DNA of 64,000 nucleotides from positions 496,001 to 560,000 of the forward strand of contig JAFKFM010000009.1 in the NCBI GenBank assembly GCA_017308135.1, written 5' to 3'. The notes below the pieces were generated by a model, which was not told the origin of the DNA, searched no databases, and worked only from the letters and a program-made list of their open reading frames with translations. The DNA is from Alphaproteobacteria bacterium. Lineage in GTDB: Bacteria; Pseudomonadota; Alphaproteobacteria; CACIAM-22H2. Below, piece by piece: positions 31,669-45,575 of this stretch (its first letter is position 1; each line of letters begins with the position of its first letter). Made by a program: the position numbers and the translations under genes.

Positions 31669-31698
31669 TCCTTGGAATAATTCCGGTTACTCCAAGGA
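31669..31698 (-). promoter_or_regulatory. Inverted repeat overlapping the dps ribosome-binding site
   Basis: TCCTTGGA (31669-31676) and TCCAAGGA (31691-31698) are perfect 8-bp arms separated by 14 bp. On the mRNA the downstream arm contains the AAGGA of the Shine-Dalgarno, nine to fourteen bases before the ATG. It may be a protein operator or an RNA hairpin limiting translation. Confidence 0.5.
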
Positions 31699-31766
31699 TA
31701 TAAGGAGCCAAGTCCGGCGCGCAAAGGGCACCGGATCAGCGCCGCCATGCGGTATCAGCATAGGCG

Positions 31767-32531
31767 TCAAACGAAGGCGACTTCAACGCTCCCCAAGGGC
31801 CCATGATCGGCCTTGATGGTGCAGGGGCCCGGAATTTTTACGACGCCCGTGCACGACCCGGTCGTGACGATCTGGCCCGCGCGCAAATTCGTCCAGGGCG
31901 GCGGCGCGTTGGCGAGATCGACGACCGCGAGCAGCGGATCGCCCTTGATCGCGGCCCCGGTCCCGCGCGCGGCTTCCTTGCCGTCGATCGTCAGCACGAT
32001 TTCCGACGCGCCGAAATTGAGATCGCCGCCGGGCGTCACCGGCTTGCCGAACACGAAACCGCCGCTCGCCATGAAATCGGAGAAAGCTTCGACAGGCACC
32101 GCCGGCACGACGCGCTTGTCGATGAATTCGATCGCCGGACGCACGCTGGCGATGCGCGCGACGATTTCGGCGCGGGTATAGGGCGTCGCGCGCGGCGGAA
32201 TATCCACGCCGAGTTCGAACGCGAATTCGCATTCGACCATGAACGCGTCGGTGAACGCGGCGCGCGGAAACTTGCCCGGCGAAGGTTGCGACCATTCGGC
32301 CATCAGGGGCGCGCAGACCGGGCGGCCGATGCCGCTGCCCTTCTGCTGCTGCGGCGTGATATTGGCGACCTTCCAGCCGGTGATGGGCTTGCCGGAGATG
32401 CGCGCGGCCGCGTCGTGGATCGCATAGACGTTGGCGGGCGTGCCGGGCGCGCCGCCGGGCCAGCCGGAAATGCGCTTGCCCGCAAGGCGCGCGGTCCACA
32501 GGGCTTGGGCGTTGGCGAAGGCGTCGGTCAT
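31767..32531 (-). CDS. 2-keto-4-pentenoate hydratase/fumarylacetoacetase-like hydratase (MhpD family)
   Basis: 254 residues. The FAH-superfamily hydratase fold is visible: GWKVANITPQQQKGSGIGRP, the metal-binding VECEFAFELGVDIPP (E-x-E), IASVRPAIEFIDKRV and the C-terminal ATTGS-like IVTTGSCTGVV. MhpD-type enzymes hydrate 2-hydroxypenta-2,4-dienoates in meta-cleavage pathways, and related ones are decarboxylases. Its start overlaps the stop of the ABC exporter by 4 bp. No ring-cleavage genes lie nearby, so the substrate is unknown. Confidence 0.85.
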   Translation of the reverse strand: MTDAFANAQALWTARLAGKRISGWPGGAPGTPANVYAIHDAAARISGKPITGWKVANITPQQQKGSGIGRPVCAPLMAEWSQPSPGKFPRAAFTDAFMVECEFAFELGVDIPPRATPYTRAEIVARIASVRPAIEFIDKRVVPAVPVEAFSDFMASGGFVFGKPVTPGGDLNFGASEIVLTIDGKEAARGTGAAIKGDPLLAVVDLANAPPPWTNLRAGQIVTTGSCTGVVKIPGPCTIKADHGPLGSVEVAFV

Positions 32532-34261
32532 AGGGTCGCTCCCGTTTCTTTGGGCGTTTCGATCATTTCGACGATGCCGCCGCGCCGCACGCGGATCATC
32601 CGCGTGAACAGCGTGGCGACGTGCTTGCGGTGGGAAACGCAGATCACCGTTTTCTCGGCGTATTCGTCGAGCAGACGGCCGAGCATGAACATCTCGGTAT
32701 CCTCGTCGAGCGAGGCCAGCGTTTCGTCCAAAATCAAACAGGGCGCGTCGGTCAACAACGCGCGCGCGAAGGCCACGCGCTGCTGCTCGCCGCCCGAAAA
32801 CGGCTCGCCCTTGTCGCCCATGGCCATGTTCACGCCCTCGGGCTCAGCGGCGACGCGCTTGTCCATCTTCACGCGGTCCAGCGTGCGATCCCAGGTCTCG
32901 CGGTCGAGAACGCGATGGATCGCGATATTGTCGGCGACCGTGCCTTGCACGAAGGCGGTCGAGGCGCGGCCGAAGAAGAACAACCGCTTGCGGTCGGTCA
33001 GCGACAACGTGGTCACGTCGCGCCCGTCGATGGTCACGCGGCCGGAACTGGGCCGATGCATGCCCAGCAACAGGAACAGCACGGTCGTTTTGCCCGCCCC
33101 CGAATCGCCGAACAGGCCGATCTTGTCGCCCGGCCGGATCGTGAAGCTGAAGGGTTGCAGCAAAACTTCGCCGCGATCGGACAGCAGCGACACGTCCTCG
33201 AAGCGGATCTCGCCCCAGGTCGCGGGCGCGCGCGCGCCCTTTTCCGCCGTCACGGCGTCAAGCCCGTCGGTCGAGGCCGAAATGCGCTGCAACGCGAGCC
33301 GCGCGTCGTTGATCATCGGCCAGGCTTCGCCGATGCGGCTCAAATTCGGGAAGATCAGCATCGTGTAATAGGCGAAGACCAGGAACTTGCCGATCGGCGG
33401 CGGGCCGTCCTTCGACGTGACGATCAGCAGCACGAGGCAGATCGCCGCCGACATACCGATCACGAATTCGATGATGCCGTGATAGGTGCCGTGGCGGCGC
33501 CACAGCAGCAGATTCAGGCCCATCAGCTTGCGCGCGGTCGTGAGCAAGCGCACGAGATAGGCCGAGCCCAGCCCCGTGAAGCGCAGATCGAGATTCTTGG
33601 AATAGAGCGACGCGAGATAGCCGAGATAGCCCTGATCCAGCGCCATCTTGATCAGGTACTTCTTCTTGCGCCAATTGGCGTAGAGCGCGATGGCGCCCGC
33701 CAGAATCGCGATCTCGATCGCCAGAATGTAAAATAGCCATTTCTCGACGAAGAAGATGATCGTCAGCATCAGGCCGAGCTGCAACACGGCCACACCCGCA
33801 TGCACCAGCGCTTCGCGCAGCAAACGCTGCACCGCTTCCACGTCGCCCGACGCGGCGGCGAGCACGCCGCCCGCCCCCATCTTCGACAGTTTTTGATAGG
33901 GCCCGCGCAGCAAGTTCAACGCGATCGAGCCGCGGATCGAGCGGATGATGCGTTCCGACAAACGCGAGGTCCGGTATTCGGATAGCAGGAAGAAGGACAG
34001 CACCACCGCTTCGGCGACGAAGACCAGCGCCACGTAGAACCAGACGCGGTCGATGCTGCCGAACGGCGTGGCCAGCGCCCAGGCCTCGACCTGGCCCCAC
34101 CAGGAATCGGGCGGCGGCGGTGTGACCAGCGCGTTGATCGGCAAAGGCCGCGTGACCACCGCGATCGACTGCACGCAGGCGATCAGAAAAATGATCAGCA
34201 GGCCCGTGCGCCAGCGCGGATCGTGTTTGCGCAGCAGCGTGTCGATCTCGCGCAGAAACAT
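32528..34261 (-). CDS. ABC transporter, fused permease and ATP-binding protein (exporter type)
   Basis: 577 residues: an N-terminal six-helix membrane domain (residues about 20-320) and a C-terminal nucleotide-binding domain. The NBD has Walker A LFGDSGAGKTTVLFLLLG, signature FSGGEQQRVAFARALL, Walker B CLILDETLASLDE and the switch His in VICVSHRKHV. As a half-transporter it would act as a homodimer. The cargo is unknown; lipid, drug and peptide exporters share this layout. The gene overlaps the downstream hydratase and follows the ketopantoate reductase by 9 bp. Confidence 0.88.
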   Translation of the reverse strand: MFLREIDTLLRKHDPRWRTGLLIIFLIACVQSIAVVTRPLPINALVTPPPPDSWWGQVEAWALATPFGSIDRVWFYVALVFVAEAVVLSFFLLSEYRTSRLSERIIRSIRGSIALNLLRGPYQKLSKMGAGGVLAAASGDVEAVQRLLREALVHAGVAVLQLGLMLTIIFFVEKWLFYILAIEIAILAGAIALYANWRKKKYLIKMALDQGYLGYLASLYSKNLDLRFTGLGSAYLVRLLTTARKLMGLNLLLWRRHGTYHGIIEFVIGMSAAICLVLLIVTSKDGPPPIGKFLVFAYYTMLIFPNLSRIGEAWPMINDARLALQRISASTDGLDAVTAEKGARAPATWGEIRFEDVSLLSDRGEVLLQPFSFTIRPGDKIGLFGDSGAGKTTVLFLLLGMHRPSSGRVTIDGRDVTTLSLTDRKRLFFFGRASTAFVQGTVADNIAIHRVLDRETWDRTLDRVKMDKRVAAEPEGVNMAMGDKGEPFSGGEQQRVAFARALLTDAPCLILDETLASLDEDTEMFMLGRLLDEYAEKTVICVSHRKHVATLFTRMIRVRRGGIVEMIETPKETGATL

Positions 34262-34270
34262 GGCGCTATC

Positions 34271-36441
<2,171 letters not shown>

Positions 36442-36556
36442 CTAGTCCCCTGGGCCGCCCGAGGCAACGCCCAAACGGCGCAAATTGTCCCGGAACAAGG
36501 CCTTCCGCCCCGATTTGGAACGTGGCGTGACGCCCGGTCCACAGGCTGGACAGGAT

Positions 36557-37246
36557 TCACGCCGCCATGAAGCGATAGCCGATCCCCGGCTCGGTCACGA
36601 TCCGCTTGGGCTCGGCCGGGATCGCTTCGATTTTCTGGCGCAACTGGCCGACGAAGACGCGCAAATAGGCGACGTCTTCGACATGCGCCTTGCCCCAAAT
36701 CCGTTCCAGGATTTGGCGGTGGGTCATCACGCGATCCGCATTCGCCATCAGCAAGGCGAGCAGCTCGAATTCCTTGGGCGTGAGGCGCAGCGTTTCGCCA
36801 TCGCGCATCGCCTTGTGTGCGGCGAGGTCGAGCGCGATCCCGCCCACTTCCAGCCGTTCCTGCGCCGCGGCGTTGCCCGGGCGTTTGCGTAAACACGCCC
36901 GCACGCGCGCGAGCAATTCGCCGATACCGAAAGGCTTGCCGACGAAATCGTCGGCGCCCATGTCGAGCGCTTCGATCTTGCGATCCTCGGTGTCGTTGGC
37001 CGACAGCACGATGATCGGCAGATCGGATGTCTGGCGGATCTGGCCGATCACGGTCAGACCGTCGATTCCGGGCAGGCCCAGATCGACGATGGCGAGATCG
37101 AAGCCGCCGCTCGCGAACAGCTTCAGCGCCGCCTTGCCGTCCAGCGCCGCCGCGACCGTATAGCCCGACGCGGTCAGCGCATGGCCGAGGAAACGCTGGA
37201 TCTGCGCTTCGTCGTCGACGACCAGGATATGCGCCTGCGCGTTCAT
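36557..37246 (-). CDS. kdpE: KdpE-like response regulator (OmpR family)
   Basis: 229 residues. Receiver domain: HILVVDDEAQIQRFLGHALT with acidic pocket, phospho-acceptor Asp55 in AIVDLGLPGIDGL, and Lys in DFVGKPFGIGELLARV. The winged-helix output domain ends RKIVTEPGIGYRFMA. The segment VDDEAQIQRFL and the spacing are KdpE-like. It overlaps the sensor kinase by 4 bp. The nearby potassium gene is a divergent kup rather than kdpFABC, so kup is its likeliest target. Confidence 0.9.
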   Translation of the reverse strand: MNAQAHILVVDDEAQIQRFLGHALTASGYTVAAALDGKAALKLFASGGFDLAIVDLGLPGIDGLTVIGQIRQTSDLPIIVLSANDTEDRKIEALDMGADDFVGKPFGIGELLARVRACLRKRPGNAAAQERLEVGGIALDLAAHKAMRDGETLRLTPKEFELLALLMANADRVMTHRQILERIWGKAHVEDVAYLRVFVGQLRQKIEAIPAEPKRIVTEPGIGYRFMAA

Positions 37247-38685
37247 ACGGAGGGCATTCTCGCTTGCGGCAGGCGGATCGTCACGCTGGTCGCGGCCCCA
37301 TCCGCTCCCGGGCTCGCCGCGGACGCATCGCCGCCCAAGGCGCGCGCGATCCCGGCGACGATGGCGAGGCCCAGCCCCGTGCCGTCCGCACCCGTGCCGG
37401 GGCTGCGGAAAAACGGTTCGAACACATGGGCGAGATCGCCCGGCACGATGCCAGGGCCGGAATCGTCGACCCGGAAGACCAGACCTTCGCCGTCGCCGCG
37501 CACGACGACGCGCACGGCATCGCGCGAAAACTTCGCCGCGTTGTCGATCAAATTGAACACGGCTTGCTCCAGCAATGTCGCATCGGCCTTGACCAGCGGA
37601 TGCGCCGGATCGGGATTCAAATTTATCGTCCGATCCGGAAACGCGCGACGCGCCCGCGCGACGGCGCCATGCGCCACGTCGTTGGCGTCGATCCAATCGG
37701 GGCGCAGATCGAGGCCCGCGCGCAGCCGCGTCATCTGTAAAAGATTGTCGACATGGCGGGCGAGGCGTGCCGCTTCCTCGTCGATCGCGACGGCAAGATC
37801 GAAGCGTGCGGCATGCGGCAGCTTTTCGCCCAATTCGCGCAAGGTGGACGCCGCCCCGCGGATCGTCGCCAACGGCGTGCGCAGATCATGCGAAAGCGAG
37901 GACAGCAACGCCGCGCGCAGTTTCTCGCGCTCGGCCTCGCCCGCCAGCGCCAAGCGATCGATCGCGGCATCGGCCTGGGCGGCGATCGCGGCGAGCATGG
38001 CGCCGCCGGCGGAATCCGCGCGCGCACCCAGCGCGCCGCCGTGGATCGGCACGAAATCGAAGCGGCTGCCCGCCCAGCCGCGCGCCGCCCCTTCTTGCGT
38101 TACATGCCGGCGATGGACGCGCTCGGCGGCGGCAAGATCGTCGGCGGTCAATGTCGCCGCATTTTGCACTTCCAAGCGGCCGTCGCGTTCGAGCAGCAGC
38201 ACCGGATCGGCCCCCGCCGCCGAAAGATGCGCAAGCGCACGCGCGCGTATTCCGGCGGCATCGCGCGCGCGCCCGACTTCCTCGGCGAAAGCGGCGAGTT
38301 CGGCCAGCATCGACGCGCGCGACTGGGCGCGATTGGCTTGTTCGCGCGCGCGCCCCGCGAGCAAGCCGGTCGCCGCCCCCGCGATTAGCAACACACCCAA
38401 GGCCAGCGCGTCATGCGCGTGATCGACGCGCAGCGTGTAGCGCGGTTCGACGAACAGGAAATTGCACACGACGAAACCGAGCAGCGCCGTTCCGATCCCG
38501 GCGCGCAGGCCCAACTGCGCAGCCGCCGCGATGACCGCGACCAGGAACAACATGGGCACGCTCGCCGGCGGCAACGCGTCGTCCGCCGCGAACGCCGCCA
38601 GGGCCGCAAGCGCCACGTAAAGGATCGAGTATCCGACGATACGCTTCATCGGGGGATTTCGCCCGGTTGGGGGCCGCGAGTCCAT
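37243..38685 (-). CDS. kdpD: KdpD-like sensor histidine kinase lacking the N-terminal KdpD and USP domains
   Basis: 480 residues from MDSRPP (AAGGA 13 bases upstream); MKRIVG at 38649 is an alternative. Four membrane helices of a DUF4118 domain ([20 protein letters not shown], then [11 protein letters not shown]) occupy residues about 15-110. A GAF-like region, the H-box [10 protein letters not shown] (His266) and the HATPase boxes ([25 protein letters not shown]) follow. Full KdpD is near 900 residues with an N-terminal ATP-binding KdpD domain and USP domain; both are absent here. Turgor/potassium sensing is inferred from the DUF4118 domain, KdpE partner and kup neighbour. Confidence 0.85.
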   Translation of the reverse strand: MDSRPPTGRNPPMKRIVGYSILYVALAALAAFAADDALPPASVPMLFLVAVIAAAAQLGLRAGIGTALLGFVVCNFLFVEPRYTLRVDHAHDALALGVLLIAGAATGLLAGRAREQANRAQSRASMLAELAAFAEEVGRARDAAGIRARALAHLSAAGADPVLLLERDGRLEVQNAATLTADDLAAAERVHRRHVTQEGAARGWAGSRFDFVPIHGGALGARADSAGGAMLAAIAAQADAAIDRLALAGEAEREKLRAALLSSLSHDLRTPLATIRGAASTLRELGEKLPHAARFDLAVAIDEEAARLARHVDNLLQMTRLRAGLDLRPDWIDANDVAHGAVARARRAFPDRTINLNPDPAHPLVKADATLLEQAVFNLIDNAAKFSRDAVRVVVRGDGEGLVFRVDDSGPGIVPGDLAHVFEPFFRSPGTGADGTGLGLAIVAGIARALGGDASAASPGADGAATSVTIRLPQARMPSV

Positions 38686-38790
38686 CGTCTTTACGCGTTC
38701 CTTATGCGGATGCCCTTGCATCCCCATCGCGGCTTTATGCGCATCGGCGCGAGGGTGAACCCGCCACTTCACCCCAAGGCAGGTTCAACC

Positions 38791-40659
38791 ATGTCCGCGT
38801 CCGCTTCCGTTTCACCCAAAACCGGTTTCCTCGCGCTGTCGCTCGGCTCGATCGGCGTCGTCTACGGCGATATCGGCACCTCGCCGATTTACGCGCTGCG
38901 CGAAACGCTCGCCGTCGGCGGCCATACGGCGGGGCCGCTGGGTGCGGTCTCGCTCATCTTCTGGGCGCTGAGTTTCATCGTCACGCTGAAATACGTCGTG
39001 CTGTTGCTGCGCGCGGACAATGCGGGCGAAGGCGGCACGCTGTCGCTGCTGGCGCTGGCCAAACGCGTGTCGGGCCCGCGCGCGGCCTCGGGGCTCGTGA
39101 TCCTCGGCGCGCTGGGCGCCGCCTTGTTCTACGGCGACGCGATGATCACGCCGGCGATCTCGGTGCTGTCGGCGATCGAAGGCTTGAATCTGGTGACGCC
39201 GGCTTTCGAGCCTTACGTCGTGCCGATCACGCTCGCGATCATCGTGCTGCTATTCGCCGCGCAAAGCCACGGCACGGCGGCCGTAGCGGGCTGGTTCGGC
39301 CCGATCACGCTGGTGTGGTTCGCGGTGCTGACGATCGGCGGGATCGTATCCATCGCCGCCGAGCCCGCGATCCTCGCCGCCCTCGATCCGCGCCACGCGG
39401 TCGCCTTCGCCAAGGAAGGCCCGATCGTCGCCTTCGCCATTCTGGGGGCCGCGTTCCTGGCAGTGACGGGCGCGGAGGCGCTCTACGCCGATCTGGGCCA
39501 TTTCGGACGCGGGCCGATCCGCTTCGCGTGGTCGAGCGTCGTGTTCCCGGCCTTGGCGCTGAATTATTTCGGCCAGGGCGCCTTGGTGCTGCGCGACCCG
39601 CAAGCCGCCGCGAATCCCTTCTTCCTGATGTATCCCGAATGGGCGCTGATCCCGGTCGTGGCGATCGCCACCGCCGCGACGATCATCGCCAGCCAAGCCG
39701 TGATCACCGGCGCCTATTCGATCACGCGCCAGGCGATCCAGCTCAAACTTCTGCCGCGCATGGATGTGCGCCACACGTCGGAATCGCTGGAAGGCCAGAT
39801 CTACATGCCGCTGGTGAACGGGCTGCTGCTCGCCGGCGTGATCGCGCTGGTCCTCGCCTTCCGCTCGTCCTCGGGGCTTGCCGCCGCCTACGGAATCGCG
39901 GTGACCGGCACGATGATCGTGACGGTACTGCTCGCCTTCGTCGTGGCGCGCGGGCTGTGGCGCTGGCCGCTTTGGGCCGCCGCCGCGGTGTTCCTGCCTT
40001 TCCTCGCGGTCGACGCGATTTTCCTGGGGGCCAATATGACCAAGGTTCTGGAAGGCGGTTTCGTGCCGCTGCTGGTCGCCGTTGCGCTGGTCGCGATCAT
40101 GCGCACCTGGATGCGCGGCACGGCGGTGCTCGCCGCGAAGGACAAGGAAGCCTCGCTGCCGCTCGACACGCTGATGCGTTCGATGCGCGAGCGCCCGCCG
40201 CTGACCGCGCCGGGCACGGCCGTCTATTTGACCGGCAACCCCGACGCCGCTCCGGTCGCGCTGCTGCACACGCTGAAGCATTTCAAATCGCTGCATGCGC
40301 GCGTGGTGATCTTGACCGTGGCGACTGCGTCGATTCCGCGCGTCGCGCCCGCCGATCGCGCGAAGGTCAAAATCCTCGACGACCGTTTCGCTTCGGTCAC
40401 GCTGAATTTCGGCTTCATGGAGGCGCCCGACGTACCCAAGGCGCTGGCCGAACTTTCGGGCCACGGAATCGATTTCGACGTGATGACGACCTCGTTCGTG
40501 CTGTCGCGCCGCGCACTGACCGCCGCCGAGCGCGGGTCCCTGCCGGGCTGGCAGCGCAAGATTTTCATGTTCCTGTCGCGCAACGCCGTCGGCGCCACCG
40601 ATTATTTCCGCATTCCGGCGGGGCGCGTGGTCGAAATCGGCGCGCAGGTCAGCTTGTAG
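38791..40659 (+). CDS. kup: Kup-family low-affinity potassium uptake protein
   Basis: 622 residues. The opening [20 protein letters not shown] is the strongest Kup signature, followed by about twelve membrane spans ([53 protein letters not shown]-like [10 protein letters not shown]) and a soluble C-terminal domain. Kup proteins import K+ with H+. The start ATG is at 38791 after an AGGTTC sequence. It is divergent from the KdpDE-like two-component genes with about 105 bp between starts, suggesting direct regulation. Confidence 0.94.
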   Translation: MSASASVSPKTGFLALSLGSIGVVYGDIGTSPIYALRETLAVGGHTAGPLGAVSLIFWALSFIVTLKYVVLLLRADNAGEGGTLSLLALAKRVSGPRAASGLVILGALGAALFYGDAMITPAISVLSAIEGLNLVTPAFEPYVVPITLAIIVLLFAAQSHGTAAVAGWFGPITLVWFAVLTIGGIVSIAAEPAILAALDPRHAVAFAKEGPIVAFAILGAAFLAVTGAEALYADLGHFGRGPIRFAWSSVVFPALALNYFGQGALVLRDPQAAANPFFLMYPEWALIPVVAIATAATIIASQAVITGAYSITRQAIQLKLLPRMDVRHTSESLEGQIYMPLVNGLLLAGVIALVLAFRSSSGLAAAYGIAVTGTMIVTVLLAFVVARGLWRWPLWAAAAVFLPFLAVDAIFLGANMTKVLEGGFVPLLVAVALVAIMRTWMRGTAVLAAKDKEASLPLDTLMRSMRERPPLTAPGTAVYLTGNPDAAPVALLHTLKHFKSLHARVVILTVATASIPRVAPADRAKVKILDDRFASVTLNFGFMEAPDVPKALAELSGHGIDFDVMTTSFVLSRRALTAAERGSLPGWQRKIFMFLSRNAVGATDYFRIPAGRVVEIGAQVSL

Positions 40660-40681
40660 AAAACGACACGTTGACCGGCGC

Positions 40682-40707
40682 GGCCCGGGGGTTACATTCC
40701 CCGGGCC
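40682..40707 (+). promoter_or_regulatory. Perfect hairpin immediately upstream of the uvrB start codon
   Basis: GGCCCGGGG (40682-40690) pairs perfectly with CCCCGGGCC (40699-40707) around an 8-base loop, ending two bases before the ATG at 40710. No conventional Shine-Dalgarno is visible outside it and no T-run follows. It may fold over the translation-initiation region or end the kup transcript. Confidence 0.5.
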
Positions 40708-40709
40708 CC

Positions 40710-42928
<2,219 letters not shown>

Positions 42929-42932
<4 letters not shown>

Positions 42933-44128
42933 ACGGCATCGTCGCGATCGTCGCGGTCACCTTCGCCATTCAAGCCGCGGTGTCGGGTGCGGGCTTGTCC
43001 GGCCCCGTGATCGCGCCCTTGGCGACCGACGCGCTGGGCCTGCCGCCCGCTTTCGTCGGCATCTACGTCGCCTATGTCTACGCGCTGTCCGCGATCGTGA
43101 CGGCGACGTCGGGCGCTTGGCTGCAGCGTTTCGGCGCGATGGGAACGAGTCAGCTTTGCCTGGTGTTTTCGGCACTGTCGCTGTTCGCGATCGCCATCGG
43201 CACGGTCTGGGGCTTCGTGCTGGCGGGAATCTTCGCGGCGTTGGGCTACGGGCCGACGACGCCGGCCTCGTCGGTGATCCTGTCGCGCACCGGCGCGGAC
43301 CGGTATCGCAATCTGATTTTCTCGATCAAGCAAACCGGCGTGCCCGCCGGCAATATGCTGGCGGCGGCGGCGTTGCCGTCGCTCGCTTTGGCACTGGGCT
43401 GGCGCGAAGCCTGCGCCGTCGCGGGCGCCTTGGTGCTGGCGATGGCGCTGGCCGTGGCGCCCTTGCGCCGGAAGATGGACGAAGGCGCGTTGATCGCGCG
43501 CGCCCCGTCGTTGCGCGCGGCGTTGATCCAGCCGATGCGCACATTGCTGACCGATCGCGATCTGCGCCGCCTGTCGATCCTGTCGGTCGCCTATGGCGGG
43601 CTGCAAGGCGTGATGTCGACCTTCACCATCGTGTTCCTGATCGAAGCCGCGGCTCTCGATATCGTCACCGCCGGTTTCGTGCTGGCCGTGGCGCTGACGA
43701 TGGGGGCGGTCGGACGCATCGTCTGGGGTATCGTCGCCGATCGCACCGGCAAACCGGCGCAGGTGATCGGCTGGCTTGGCATCGCGATGGGCGTGTTCGG
43801 CGTGATCATCGCGTTCGGCGCGGGGCATCTGCCGCTTCCCGTCTTGACGCTGTTCGCCGCGTGTTTCGGCGGCACGGCGATGGCTTGGAACGGCGTGTTC
43901 CTGGGCGAGGTCGCGCGTCTGGTGGGTCCCGCCCGCGCGGGCGAGATCGTGGGGGCGAGCGGCTTGTTCACCTTCGGCGGCGTGGCGATCCTGCCCTCCG
44001 CCTTCACCGGGATCGTGCTGGCGACGGGCAGTTACGCGAGCGCCTACGCGCTGGCGACGATCCCCGCGATCCTGATCGGCGTTTGGCAGTTGCGCGCATC
44101 GCTGCCAGCGGCTAATTCCGGCGCATGA
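42929..44128 (+). CDS. Major facilitator superfamily transporter
   Basis: 399 residues from the GTG overlapping the uvrB stop. About twelve hydrophobic segments are visible in two six-helix halves. The loop [20 protein letters not shown] between halves resembles the MFS G-x-L-a-D-r-x-G motif. It begins [20 protein letters not shown]. The substrate cannot be read. It sits between uvrB and a pteridine reductase/folB pair, with ATGA overlap on both sides, so it is co-expressed with them; uptake or efflux of a pteridine or folate-related compound is possible but unproven. Confidence 0.85.
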
Positions 44129-44880
44129 TTTCCCCCGCCATCCCCCGGACCGCCCTCGTCACCGGTGCGGCCAAGCGCCTGGGCGCCGTTTTCGCGCGTA
44201 CGCTGGCGCAAGACGGCTTCAAGGTCGCGATCCATTATTCGACCAGCCGCACGGAAGCCGAAGCGTTGGCGCGCGAAATCGGCGGCGTGGCGCTGCAAGC
44301 CGACCTCGCCAAGGAATCCGACGTTCAGAATCTCGCAAACGCGGCGCAGGAAGTGCTCGGGCCGCTGGGCGTCGTGGTCAACAACGCCTCGCTGTTCGAA
44401 CGCGACGAGATCGGCGACGCGACGCGCGCCAGCTGGGACGCGCATCTCGAAGCGAATTTGCGCGCGCCCTTCGTGCTGATCCAGGAACTCGCGCGGCGCT
44501 TACCGGCGAACGCGGAAGGTGTCGCGATCAATCTGCTGGATCAGCGCGTGTGGAATCTCACCCCGCATTTCGTCAGCTATACGCTGTCGAAGGCCGGGCT
44601 GTGGACGCTGACGCAAACTTTGGCGCTGGCGCTGGCCCCGCGCGTGCGCGTCGCCGCGATCGGCCCGGGCCCGACCTTGCCCAGCCCGCGCCAAAGCCAG
44701 ACGCAGTTCGACGCCCAAGTCGCCTCCGTGCCGCTGAAGCGCGGCGCCACGCTCGACGAAATGGCGGCGGGGTTGCGCTTCATTCTGGCGAGCCCGTCCT
44801 TCACCGGCCAGATGCTGGCGCTGGATGGCGGCCAGCATTTGAATTGGAGCCCGGCGGGCAAAGCGGGTCTCGACGAATGA
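44125..44880 (+). CDS. Short-chain dehydrogenase, probable pteridine/dihydrofolate reductase (FolM-like)
   Basis: 251 residues. NADPH-binding Rossmann start TALVTGAAKRLGAVFARTLA, the NNAS motif in VVVNNASLFERDE, and the catalytic YTLSKAG (Tyr-x-x-x-Lys) are present. The AAKRLG variant and the QxxxWNLTPHF segment before the active Tyr are seen in pteridine reductases and FolM dihydromonapterin reductases. The gene is followed by folB, whose start overlaps its stop (ATGA), which strongly supports a folate or pterin role. The ordinary SDR assignment is certain; the substrate is inferred. Confidence 0.86.
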   Translation: MISPAIPRTALVTGAAKRLGAVFARTLAQDGFKVAIHYSTSRTEAEALAREIGGVALQADLAKESDVQNLANAAQEVLGPLGVVVNNASLFERDEIGDATRASWDAHLEANLRAPFVLIQELARRLPANAEGVAINLLDQRVWNLTPHFVSYTLSKAGLWTLTQTLALALAPRVRVAAIGPGPTLPSPRQSQTQFDAQVASVPLKRGATLDEMAAGLRFILASPSFTGQMLALDGGQHLNWSPAGKAGLDE

Positions 44881-45236
44881 GCACGCGTCTGCTGCTGATC
44901 CGCGATCTGGTGCTGCAAGCGAATATCGGGGTGTTCCGTCGCGAGAAGACCGGCAATCGCCAGCGCGTGCGGATCAATATCGAGCTCGCCGTCGTCGATC
45001 ACCCGATCGCCGACGATAAAATCGGCGAAGTCGTGCGCTACGATTTCCTGATCGACCACATCCGCGCCTTCGTCGATGCCGGGCATATCAATCTGGTGGA
45101 GACGCTGGCCGAGCGCGTGGCGCAAATTTGCCTGACGCCGGCCGATGCGCGCGACGTCCGCGTGCGGGTCGAAAAGCTGGATATCGTTCCCGATGCGGCG
45201 GCCGTTGGCGTGGAAATCCAACGAAAACGCGGATAA
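44877..45236 (+). CDS. folB: Dihydroneopterin aldolase
   Basis: 119 residues, typical length. LLLIRDLVLQANIGVFRREK matches the FolB N-terminus with the conserved L-Q-A-x-I-G-V-F. VRYDFLIDHIRAFVDAGHIN and LVETLAERVAQICL carry the conserved Glu that binds the pterin, and VRVEKLDIVPDA closes the tunnelling fold. The enzyme cleaves 7,8-dihydroneopterin to 6-hydroxymethyl-dihydropterin in folate synthesis. The ATG overlaps the stop of the SDR gene. It ends the uvrB-led operon before the long uvrC leader. Confidence 0.9.
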   Translation: MSTRLLLIRDLVLQANIGVFRREKTGNRQRVRINIELAVVDHPIADDKIGEVVRYDFLIDHIRAFVDAGHINLVETLAERVAQICLTPADARDVRVRVEKLDIVPDAAAVGVEIQRKRG

Positions 45237-45575
45237 TCCGGCCCTCTTTCAGTTGTGCACACGGGGCGGCGACTGTCACAAAAACGGCGGAAAACCGCCA
45301 ATTCTGAATCAAAGGTTACCATTCGCTGACATAAATTGAGACGGGTATTCAGGAATTTCAACAGCTTAGAAATTACTGCCTAAAAACGTAGCAAGTCGTT
45401 GAGAGCCGTTGAGAACGGCCGATTCGACGGGTTCCGGGCGGCATTCTCCACAAACTTATCCACAGGTTCCGTGGATAGCGAAAGCACCGCAAATTCGCTG
45501 CTTCAGGAACGTGCAGCGCTGCGGCCCATCGGCCACAGCTTGAACCAAGCGGCTGAGAAGGCTAACGCAAACGCC
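45237..45575. other. AT-rich intergenic leader of uvrC with DnaA-box-like sequences
   Basis: A 339-bp gap, visibly more AT-rich than its surroundings between about 45290 and 45400. A perfect DnaA box TTATCCACA is at 45456-45464, a one-mismatch TTCTCCACA at 45444-45452, another one-mismatch TTGTGCACA at 45253-45261, and a weak inverted copy (CGTGGATAG) at 45470-45478. GANTC methylation sites lie at 45307 and 45421. An open frame runs into uvrC from 45399, but it looks non-coding. It may be a promoter, a DnaA-binding locus or an origin-like region; function is unproven. Confidence 0.5.

Noticed and set aside
45399-45575. uvrC start at 45399, adding 59 residues.
   Set aside because: The extra segment has no UvrC similarity and would encode across the DnaA-box-like sequences; the ATG at 45576 is closer to the GIY-YIG domain.
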